Assembly: GCA_021160155.1 (NCBI GenBank)
Contig: JAGHDB010000288.1
Location: 1-6,878 of the forward strand
Source: Bacteroidales bacterium
GTDB taxonomy: Bacteria; Bacteroidota; Bacteroidia; Bacteroidales; UBA12481
Reading direction: 5' to 3'
DNA: 6,878 bases
Part shown: in pieces, positions 1 through 4,248 of the stretch
How positions within the stretch are numbered: the stretch's first letter is position 1
Layout of the letters: every line of letters begins with the position of its first letter
Made by a program: the position numbers and the translations under genes
Notes under the pieces: model-generated
The model's input: only the letters and a program-made list of their open reading frames with translations
What the model was told of the DNA's origin: nothing
The model's database searches: none

Positions 1-753
1 ATCTGGGTTGGTGTACCGGTTGCAATTATCAGTTTTTTCTGCCTGTTTGGTTTACAGGTAGTCAATCCGAATGAATCGGTAGTATTGGTTCTGTTCGGCA
101 ATTATGCCGGTACGATCAAGACCAATGGTTTTTTCTGGTTCAATCCGCTCTTTTCTCGGAAAAAGATTTCATTACGTGCCAGAAATTTTGATTCTGAGCC
201 TATTAAGGTCAATGACAAAGTGGGAAACCCGATCATGATCGGACAGATTTTAGTCTGGAAGGTTGAAAATACTTACAAAGCCGCATTTGAGGTGGATGAA
301 TACGAGCATTTTGTGGTAGTTCAGAGTGAAGCTGCATTGAGAAAACTGGCAGGCGCTTATCCGTATGATAATTTTGAGGATGAGGATGCTGAATTAACGT
401 TGCGTTCAGGTGTGGATACAATCAACCAGAAGCTGGCGGATGAATTGGTAGAGCGGCTTGATATTGCCGGGATCAGGGTCATTGAAGCTCGGATCAATTA
501 TATCGCTTATGCTTCTGAGATTGCCGGAGCCATGTTGCGCAGACAGCAGGCAACGGCAGTGGTGGCTGCACGGTCTAAAATAGTGGAAGGTGCGGTCGGG
601 ATGGTCAAGATGGCTTTAGATCAGTTGTCTGATAAAGAGATTATTGAGTTTGATGAAGAGCGTAAAGCAGCCATGATCTCCAATCTTATGGTGGTGCTCT
701 GTTCGGATGAATCGGCTCAACCGGTGATTAATACCGGGACACTGCACAATTAA
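1..753 (+). CDS. SPFH/band-7 domain membrane protein (5' end outside window)
   Basis: The frame is open from the first base, so the gene begins upstream. The visible 250 residues start with a hydrophobic membrane segment (IWVGVPVAIISFFCLFGLQV), followed by the typical SPFH entry V-N-P-N-E-S-V-V-L-V-L-F-G and the G-F-F-W-F-N-P step. The rest is the alpha/beta band-7 fold, with an Ala/Arg/Gln-rich helix near RRQQATAVVAARSKIVEGAV. Proteins of this family are membrane-anchored, oligomerise and act as scaffolds. No substrate or partner can be read here. An internal TTG at 85 could be taken as a start, but it would remove the membrane anchor and the first SPFH strand, so I reject it. The gene ends one base before the Arc-type gene. 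The two are very probably co-transcribed, and in my recollection this pairing recurs in Bacteroidota. The family call is firm; the cellular role is unknown. Confidence 0.9.
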   Translation: MWVGVPVAIISFFCLFGLQVVNPNESVVLVLFGNYAGTIKTNGFFWFNPLFSRKKISLRARNFDSEPIKVNDKVGNPIMIGQILVWKVENTYKAAFEVDEYEHFVVVQSEAALRKLAGAYPYDNFEDEDAELTLRSGVDTINQKLADELVERLDIAGIRVIEARINYIAYASEIAGAMLRRQQATAVVAARSKIVEGAVGMVKMALDQLSDKEIIEFDEERKAAMISNLMVVLCSDESAQPVINTGTLHN

Positions 754-754
754 C

Positions 755-928
755 ATGGCTGGTAAGAAAAAATCGTTTGTACTCCGGATTGATCAAAAAA
801 CTTTTGAGGCTCTGGAGAAATGGGCTTCGGATGAATTCCGGAGTACAAACGGTCATCTTGAATGGATTATCCACCAGGCGTTAAAAAAAACCGGCCGCTA
901 TCCCCGCAATCAAACACCTAAAATCTAA
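755..928 (+). CDS. Small Arc-type ribbon-helix-helix DNA-binding protein
   Basis: A 57-codon gene starts with ATG one base after the stop of the SPFH gene (TAA-C-ATG) and ends at TAA 926-928. The product begins MAGKKKSFVLRIDQKTFEAL and continues E-K-W-A-S-D-E-F-R-S-T-N-G-H-L-E-W-I-I-H-Q-A-L. This is the ribbon-helix-helix layout: a short basic beta strand (KSFVLRI, residues 6-12), helix 1 (about 14-28), a turn at S-T-N-G and helix 2 (about 34-45). The pattern F-x-L-R-[IL]-D...E-x-W-A...R-S-x-N-G-x-[IL]-E matches Arc/MetJ-like proteins, which bind DNA as dimers. The tight spacing suggests translational coupling to the SPFH gene. Whether it regulates its own operon is unknown, because the upstream promoter lies outside the window. 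It is shorter than common gene-calling cut-offs and easily missed. Confidence 0.85.
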   Translation: MAGKKKSFVLRIDQKTFEALEKWASDEFRSTNGHLEWIIHQALKKTGRYPRNQTPKI

Positions 929-945
929 TATCTAATATCAAAAAT
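929..945. other. Short AT-rich convergent spacer with ATCTAAT repeats
   Basis: Only 17 bp separate the stops of the Arc-type gene and the convergent DUF4159 gene. The sequence from about 921 to 947 repeats ATCTAAT/ATCTA-like words. No hairpin terminator is visible, so transcripts from both sides may overlap at their 3' ends. Confidence 0.5.
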
Positions 946-1668
946 CTACTCCTTATTTCCCTCAAACACATAGGTAATAAGGTTAGCGCCCATTTTCAGG
1001 GCCTTTAAACGGGTCTCTTGTGAATCGTGGTGCACGGCGGGGTCTTCCCAGCCATCGCCCAGATCACTTTCGTAGCTGTAAAAACAGACTAACCGACCAT
1101 CCATAAAGAGTCCGAAACCCTGGGGCCGTTTGCCATCATGTTCATGAATTTTTGGGAGGCCGTTTTTAAAAAAGTAGGGTGATCGAAATATTGGATGATC
1201 AGGTGGCAGTTCGGTAAAATCCTGATCGGGAAATACCTTTTTCATCTCTCTCCGGATGTACGGATCCAGTCCGTAGTTGTCATCGATATGCAGAAAACCG
1301 CCGGATTTCAGGTATTTACGAAGGTTCTTGACCTCCTGGTCAGAGAAAATAACATTTCCATGGCCGGTCATGTGCACAAACGGGAAATTAAATATGTCAC
1401 GGCTTCCCGGATCTACATTAACCGGTTTGGGGTCAATATGAGTATGGATATTTTCATTACAGAATTTGATCAGGTTGGGCAGGGAGGTGGGGTTGGCATA
1501 CCAGTCGCCGCCGCCCGAATATTTCAGCAGGGCAATCCTGATGGTAGTAGTCGTAGTATTGGTTTGTCCCGGAGTGTTGACAGGCACAAGTAAAACCATG
1601 AGAAGCGTGGACAGCAGGGAAGGTAAATGTTTCCTGATCCGGATACCGGATAAATGGATATGTTTCAT
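946..1668 (-). CDS. Exported DUF4159 domain protein
   Basis: This is a 240-residue protein on the minus strand. Residues 1-34 form an export signal: basic H/R/K residues, then the hydrophobic run LLSTLLMVLLVPV. A short Thr-rich linker follows. From residue 43 the DUF4159 domain fills the rest: I-A-L-L-K-Y-S-G-G-G-D-W-Y-A-N-P (45-60), T-G-H-G (101-104), the G-G-F-L-H-I-D-D core (123-130), E-L-P-P-D-H-P-I-F (153-161) and the Y-S-Y-E-S-D-L-G-D-G-W-E-D-P signature (197-210). The family has a glutamine-amidotransferase-like (flavodoxin-type) fold. I know of no assigned reaction. Length fits stand-alone members in Bacteroidota. The ATG at 1668 is chosen because the signal peptide follows directly. 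Only 28 bp separate it from the divergent tRNA gene, so its promoter must overlap the tRNA gene or that gene's promoter. The nearest minus-strand -7-like word (TAATTTTC, complement of 1672-1679) would leave almost no leader. Confidence 0.88.
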   Translation of the reverse strand: MKHIHLSGIRIRKHLPSLLSTLLMVLLVPVNTPGQTNTTTTTIRIALLKYSGGGDWYANPTSLPNLIKFCNENIHTHIDPKPVNVDPGSRDIFNFPFVHMTGHGNVIFSDQEVKNLRKYLKSGGFLHIDDNYGLDPYIRREMKKVFPDQDFTELPPDHPIFRSPYFFKNGLPKIHEHDGKRPQGFGLFMDGRLVCFYSYESDLGDGWEDPAVHHDSQETRLKALKMGANLITYVFEGNKE

Positions 1669-1681
1669 GCCGAAAATTAGT

Positions 1682-1689
1682 TAATTTTG
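1682..1689 (+). promoter_or_regulatory. Putative -7 box for tRNA-Ser
   Basis: TAATTTTG matches the Bacteroidota -7 consensus TAnnTTTG and ends 7 bp before the first base of the mature tRNA, a natural position for a tRNA promoter. The -33 region would fall around 1661-1666 (TGTTTC), inside the start of the divergent DUF4159 gene, and is only a weak match. Confidence 0.55.
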
Positions 1690-1696
1690 CGGCACC

Positions 1697-1783
1697 GGAG
1701 AAATGCCGGAGTGGTCGAACGGGGCGGTCTCGAAAACCGTTGTGCCTTTTTTGGCACCGGGGGTTCGAATCCCTCTTTCTCCG
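1697..1783 (+). tRNA. tRNA-Ser (anticodon CGA)
   Basis: An 87-nt class II tRNA folds completely by eye. The acceptor stem GGAGAAA (1697-1703) pairs with TTTCTCC (1776-1782), with discriminator G at 1783. The anticodon stem GCGGT (1724-1728) pairs with ACCGT (1736-1740) around the loop CTCGAAA. The anticodon CGA at 1731-1733 reads UCG. The long variable arm GTGCC/GGCAC (1742-1746 with 1753-1757) closes a T loop, which identifies a class II tRNA. The T arm is GGGGG/CCCTC (1759-1763 with 1771-1775) around TTCGAAT. CCA is not encoded (the sequence continues CAAAGCC), so the tail must be added by nucleotidyltransferase. Confidence 0.97.
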
Positions 1784-1784
1784 C

Positions 1785-1906
1785 AAAGCCAGTTGTGATT
1801 AAAAACGCAGCTGGCTTGTTGTTTTAGAACGGCGACAAAGCAAGCTTTGACAGATGTTCTAAAACAACAAGCACACCTCCGCAGGAGGTTAATCACAACT
1901 GGCTTT
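1785..1906. repeat. Nested inverted repeat: inverted second copy of the tRNA 3' flank
   Basis: Two perfect 17-bp arm pairs are nested. The outer arms at 1785-1801 and 1890-1906 (AAAGCCAGTTGTGATTA and its complement) enclose inner arms at 1814-1830 and 1856-1872 (GCTTGTTGTTTTAGAAC and its complement). At the centre, CAAAGC-AA-GCTTTG (1836-1849) forms a third small palindrome. Read on the minus strand, 1906-1856 repeats the tRNA terminator module with identical flanks. Between the flanks sits a different hairpin, ACCTCC-TGC-GGAGGT (complement of 1875-1889). So the same frame carries two different stem cores in opposite orientations. It could be a MITE- or REP-type doublet, or an inverted duplication of the tRNA end. 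No open reading frame is expected in it. Confidence 0.8.
1786..1825 (+). terminator. Intrinsic terminator of tRNA-Ser
   Basis: AAGCCAGTTGTG (1786-1797) pairs with CGCAGCTGGCTT (1806-1817) in a 12-bp RNA stem that includes two G-U wobbles, with an 8-nt loop ATTAAAAA. The T-rich tail GTTGTTTT (1818-1825) follows. It starts 3 nt after the discriminator base. Stem, tail and position fit a Rho-independent terminator. Confidence 0.7.
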
Positions 1907-1917
1907 GACGCACCCCA

Positions 1918-1959
1918 CTCCGGGGATCACGCTGAATGAAATGAAGCGTAATCCGGGAG
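1918..1959. repeat. Imperfect REP-like palindrome
   Basis: GGATCACGCT (1924-1933) and AGCGTAATCC (1945-1954) are inverted repeats with one mismatch around an 11-nt loop. CTCC and GGGAG extend the arms outward with a one-base bulge (1918-1959). An extragenic palindrome beside other repeats resembles REP elements mobilised by REP-associated tyrosine transposases. No such transposase is in the window, and copy number elsewhere is unknown. Confidence 0.5.
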
Positions 1960-1961
1960 AT

Positions 1962-2012
1962 GGGTGTGAGTGTGGGTGTGAGTGTGGGTGTGGGTGTGGG
2001 TGTGGGTTGGGG
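1962..2012 (+). repeat. GGGTGT hexamer tract with G-quadruplex motif
   Basis: Seven hexamers in phase read GGGTGT, GAGTGT, GGGTGT, GAGTGT, then three GGGTGT, ending GGG-TT-GGGG. The last part (1986-2012) has five G runs of three or more spaced by TGT or TT, a textbook intramolecular quadruplex pattern on the + strand. It lies 69 bp upstream of the start codon at 2081. Slippage at such tracts can change copy number. Confidence 0.8.
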
Positions 2013-2050
2013 AGTTGTAAATGGAAAATGCCTTTCCCAAAATTTCTGCT

Positions 2051-2058
2051 TACATTTG
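2051..2058 (+). promoter_or_regulatory. Putative -7 box before the 2081 gene
   Basis: TACATTTG matches TAnnTTTG fully and ends 22 bp before the ATG at 2081, leaving a short leader. No convincing -33 TTG/TTTG lies at the expected distance. Upstream there is a short inverted repeat, GGAAA/TTTCC (2023-2037). Confidence 0.5.
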
Positions 2059-2080
2059 TGATAACTAACACAATAAACCA

Positions 2081-3139
2081 ATGAAGATCATGTCGAAATT
2101 CCTGACTATTTTAGGGTTTGTTTTGGTCTTCATCCCTAATTGCATTGGACAGGTTGACACAAAAAACTCTGTTCAAAAAAAGAACGTCTTATTGTTAAGA
2201 ATTGTTCCTTATCCTTCGATTCTGGGTTTGAGCTCATATGAATCAAATGCAGCTGAAAGGGATATAATTTTATCAAAGTTCAGAGAGCTTGTACCTCCCA
2301 ATTTAGTTATGTTAAGTTATGATGAGAAATACAATTCTGAAATCGTACTAGGTGAAATATATTTCGGGTATATGATGAAAACGAAAGAATTGACTGAAAA
2401 GGGGCATTGGATTGTTAACGGTATTCCTGGGCCTGATACAGTTAGGACTTTTTGGAATACCAAATTTAAATTCTGCGTAAATTCTAGTTTTCCTAATGGC
2501 TTATCTGCCAACTGGGAATTGTTAAAGATCGAATTTGAGACTGAACAGCCCGATTATGATCCTCGACTTGAGCCTCTTGAATCAAATAGAATATGGGATT
2601 CACTTCCTATCCTGACTTTAACACATGTTGACAAGTCAAGTTTATATATGAGTTTTTCATTAGGAATAGTTGCTACTAATGGAATGGCAGGTGCTAGATG
2701 GGATTTTGATTTTTATCAAAAAAAGAGTCCATTCGGATTGAAATTTGGACTGCGTCAACTCGGTACTCTCTCATACGAAACGGTGAATTACTATGGGTAT
2801 TTTTATGATGTGTCTGGAGAAGTTGGCATTTTTGGTGCGATTAAAAACAGGACAAATCGTCTGGAATTATTTACCGCATTGGATATTGGAAACTCGCAGA
2901 TAAAGAACACATTATCAGAAGAAAAAAAGTACATTAACGACTTATGGTTTGCTCCTGTGGTTGGATTTCAATATTACCTGACAAATATTGGACATAATGG
3001 AATTACTTTTTCTGCGAGGATGGTCAAACCAATATCGAATAGTTTTGTTGTTAATCCATACGTTGAAGTAGGTGTTGGCATTTCATGGGGCGGAATTTTA
3101 AAGAGTGGATGTGCTACAAAAAACAGGAGAATAAGATAA
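2081..3139 (+). CDS. Unrecognised exported protein with beta-barrel-like C-terminal half
   Basis: This is a 352-residue product I do not recognise. Residues 1-24 are an export signal (basic K2/K6, hydrophobic 8-19, then PNCIGQ); C21 is a poor lipobox fit, so signal peptidase I is more likely. Residues 35-180 have mixed character with no motif I can name. From about 187 to 338, short alternating hydrophobic/aromatic segments rich in Gly, Tyr and Phe alternate with polar turns (for example L-Y-M-S-F-S-L-G-I, then G-L-K-F-G-L-R, then Y-V-E-V-G-V-G-I-S-W-G). This looks like a small outer-membrane beta barrel. The barrel-like part does not end at the C terminus: a basic tail (GILKSGCATKNRRIR) follows, unusual because the last strand normally carries the assembly signal. 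The ATG at 2081 is favoured because the signal follows and a -7 box lies upstream. It is visibly AT-richer than the GH2 gene, which hints at separate origin. Confidence 0.8.
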   Translation: MKIMSKFLTILGFVLVFIPNCIGQVDTKNSVQKKNVLLLRIVPYPSILGLSSYESNAAERDIILSKFRELVPPNLVMLSYDEKYNSEIVLGEIYFGYMMKTKELTEKGHWIVNGIPGPDTVRTFWNTKFKFCVNSSFPNGLSANWELLKIEFETEQPDYDPRLEPLESNRIWDSLPILTLTHVDKSSLYMSFSLGIVATNGMAGARWDFDFYQKKSPFGLKFGLRQLGTLSYETVNYYGYFYDVSGEVGIFGAIKNRTNRLELFTALDIGNSQIKNTLSEEKKYINDLWFAPVVGFQYYLTNIGHNGITFSARMVKPISNSFVVNPYVEVGVGISWGGILKSGCATKNRRIR

Positions 3140-3152
3140 GATGACATACGTA

Positions 3153-3170
3153 CTTTATTAATTATTAAAG
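3153..3170. repeat. Near-perfect 18-bp palindrome between two exported-protein genes
   Basis: CTTTA-T-TAATTA-T-TAAAG is symmetric except for one mismatched pair (T opposite T). It sits in the 57-bp gap between the stop at 3139 and the ATG at 3197. It lacks a T tail, so it is not a typical terminator. An operator site is possible, but chance in AT-rich DNA is also plausible. Confidence 0.3.
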
Positions 3171-3196
3171 AGTAACTTAGCATAAATTCAACTAAC

Positions 3197-3667
3197 ATGA
3201 TATCAAGATTGTCGCTAATCATTGTTTTAATCGGACTATTACAACTTCCTGCTATTGCTCAAACCAATACAGATACTCTCCGACTTAAAAATCCCTTTAC
3301 TATGACCTTCCAAGAGAATGGGAGAACCCTGTCTATTTTACAGACATTGAATAAAATGTCGAGCTATCCTTCAGCAAAAACAAAGCTCGTTCTGGGTTTT
3401 GTACTAAGTGTCTATGGCTCTGCAGGTATTATTACTACTGGTATTGTGCTGTATACCCTCCTTGCCGGACAGGCTATAATTGATCCATCCGGGGTTGCAA
3501 CGTTAGCAGTGGTGGGAGTAACCAGCCCTATTTGCCTGGTCTTGGGTAATCGATCCATAAATAAGGCTGTATCCAATTACAATACAAATGTGAGGTTAGG
3601 TAAAAAAAAGGTCAATTTAATGATCGGTCTGACTGACCATGGGGTCGGATTAAAGATCCTGTTTTGA
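3197..3667 (+). CDS. Small exported membrane protein of unknown function
   Basis: The 156-residue product starts with a clear export signal (MISRLSLIIVLIGLLQLPAI, then A-Q; cleavage probably near residue 22). A polar stretch (23-60) follows, then two hydrophobic segments at about 63-92 and 98-118. After these comes G-N-R-S-I-N-K-A-V-S-N-Y-N (117-129), a basic stretch and the end G-L-T-D-H-G-V-G-L-K-I-L-F. The combination of signal, two helices, a G-N-R-x-x-N-K-A-V-x-x-Y-N motif and a terminal G-[VI]-G-L-x-[FL] strand ending in Phe recalls short uncharacterised Bacteroidota proteins, but I cannot name a family. It follows the 2081 gene by 57 bp on the same strand and shares its AT-rich character, so both may be one accessory unit. 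No own promoter is convincing. Confidence 0.75.
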   Translation: MISRLSLIIVLIGLLQLPAIAQTNTDTLRLKNPFTMTFQENGRTLSILQTLNKMSSYPSAKTKLVLGFVLSVYGSAGIITTGIVLYTLLAGQAIIDPSGVATLAVVGVTSPICLVLGNRSINKAVSNYNTNVRLGKKKVNLMIGLTDHGVGLKILF

Positions 3668-3707
3668 AGTACTCCCTATTTAAATGCATACATAAAGGGA
3701 ATGAACC

Positions 3708-3860
3708 ATGAAAATAGAAATTTTAACAACAATCTTATCAATTTCTTGTATCCTGATAACATTTAATAGTTGTACTAAAGATAACACTCCACATGGACCG
3801 GGTGTTAATGATATCCAAAAGTGTACCAGTAAAAATACTCAAAAGTGTACCACTTATTGA
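3708..3860 (+). pseudogene. Small lipoprotein gene truncated by an IS end
   Basis: The frame opens with ATG at 3708 and encodes a lipoprotein signal (MKIEILTTILSISCILITFN, then S-C-T-K-D-N), with the likely lipid-bearing cysteine at residue 22 and the S-C-T-K-D start common in Bacteroidota lipoproteins. After P-H-G-P-G (about residue 32) the frame enters the repeats of an IS21-like end. It reads Q-K-C-T...Q-K-C-T from the two repeat copies and stops at TGA 3858-3860. The last ~18 residues are therefore probably not native. The product would be only 50 residues. No continuation of the lipoprotein was found on the far side. It lies 40 bp after the 3197 gene, in the same orientation. Confidence 0.6.
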
Positions 3861-3958
3861 TGCGTAACTTCGCCCATTTAACCAAATGGGGGAAGCCAAA
3901 AATGATCAGTATGAACACAAAACAAAAATTTTTTCTCAGCAATTACAGGCAAGACAAT
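3803..3958 (+). mobile_element. Left-end remnant of an IS21-family insertion sequence
   Basis: A 13-bp direct repeat CAAAAGTGTACCA occurs at 3816-3828 and 3840-3852 (24-bp period), the arrangement of repeated terminal sites known from IS21-type elements. A 7-bp hairpin CCCATTT/AAATGGG (3873-3890) follows, then the start of an istA-like gene. The outer border is uncertain. TGTTAATG at 3803 would give the usual TGT tip, but the end could lie nearer 3816. The right border is put where transposase similarity stops. No istB, no rest of istA and no matching right end (a GGTACAC-type repeat) appear in the window, so this is a deletion derivative. Confidence 0.6.
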
Positions 3959-3961
3959 TAA
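3902..3961 (+). pseudogene. N-terminal fragment of an IS21 IstA-like transposase
   Basis: ATG at 3902, preceded by a purine-rich GGGGGAAG, opens a 19-codon frame reading MISMNTKQKFFLSNYRQDN, then TAA at 3959-3961. IstA proteins of Bacteroidota commonly begin with an M-x-T-K-Q-x-I-x-x-x-Y-R-x-G/D-K-S-like helix before their helix-turn-helix. The fragment stops just where the S-x-R-x-I-A motif should follow. It has no catalytic part and cannot transpose. The call rests on this short resemblance plus the terminal repeats upstream. Confidence 0.55.
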
Positions 3962-4230
3962 TATATGTCGGGTATGTAAGATTGGACGTATGATACCGGC
4001 TCATATTAAAATACCTCCTTCCTGAGAAAACCGTCAGATTCAAAGTTCTTTGACATAGCCCGGCTCATCAACGGAGACATTCCGAATGGGGGAGCTATAT
4101 CCGGAACACATCATCAAACCATGAAAAGACTCTTATTTTTGGCTTTTTATAAAAATGTATGGGAGGGCCAGCTTTGAGTTTTTGGTTATGTCTCAAAATA
4201 TTAACATATTAGAGTTGTAAAAAGGTAATT
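3962..4230. other. Non-coding stretch after the IS remnant
   Basis: No gene or RNA that I recognise lies here. There is a 9-bp direct repeat CCGGCTCAT (3996-4004 and 4060-4068), a small palindrome CATTC-C-GAATG around 4084, and two tiny frames that touch by four bases: one ending in P-E-H-I-I-K-P at the TGA of 4122-4124, and one starting at ATG 4121 with M-K-R-L-L-F-L-A-F-Y and stopping at 4177. These could be worn-down coding remnants left by the deletion that removed the rest of the IS element, but this is a guess. Confidence 0.4.
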
Positions 4231-4242
4231 ATTATAGATTTG
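4215..4242 (+). promoter_or_regulatory. Putative promoter of the GH2-sulfatase unit
   Basis: TTG (4215-4217), a 17-bp spacer and TAGATTTG (4235-4242) fit the Bacteroidota TTG...TAnnTTTG promoter pattern. The -7 box ends only 6 bp before the chosen ATG at 4249, so transcription from it would give an almost leaderless mRNA. The true promoter may instead lie further upstream in the AT-rich 4180-4230 segment. Confidence 0.4.
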
Positions 4243-4248
4243 TTTGTC

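Noticed and set aside
1195..1593. 132-codon plus-strand frame inside the DUF4159 gene
   Set aside because: It lies wholly antisense to a clear conserved gene and has no recognisable features.
1457..1896. Minus-strand frames over the tRNA reading R-D-S-N-P-R and G-E-R-G-I-R-T-P-G
   Set aside because: These are translations of the antisense strand of the tRNA-Ser gene, a well-known source of false proteins.
1782..1912. CGCA on both sides of the nested inverted repeat as a target-site duplication
   Set aside because: Four bases, offset by TGA on one side and overlapping the tRNA 3' end. Too weak to claim an insertion.
1785..2012. CRISPR array
   Set aside because: The repeats are inverted palindromes and a hexamer microsatellite, not evenly spaced direct repeats with unique spacers. 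No cas gene is present.
1889..2081. Minus-strand frames with His-Pro and Thr-Pro repeats
   Set aside because: They only translate the GGGTGT hexamer tract and nearby palindromes. There is no start context or domain.
3674..3700. TCCCT...AGGGA inverted repeat after the 3197 gene as a terminator
   Set aside because: Only five clean base pairs, and no T tract follows.
3936..4020. Minus-strand 22-codon frame (ATG at 4004) preceded by a perfect AAGGAGGT
   Set aside because: The ribosome-binding match is striking, but the peptide is very short, Bacteroidota rarely use such sites, and it runs antisense into the istA stub. Probably chance.
4121..4177. 18-codon frame M-K-R-L-L-F-L-A-F-Y that overlaps the stop of another short frame by four bases
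   Set aside because: The start resembles a signal peptide, but it stops at once and has no supporting homology. At most a remnant.
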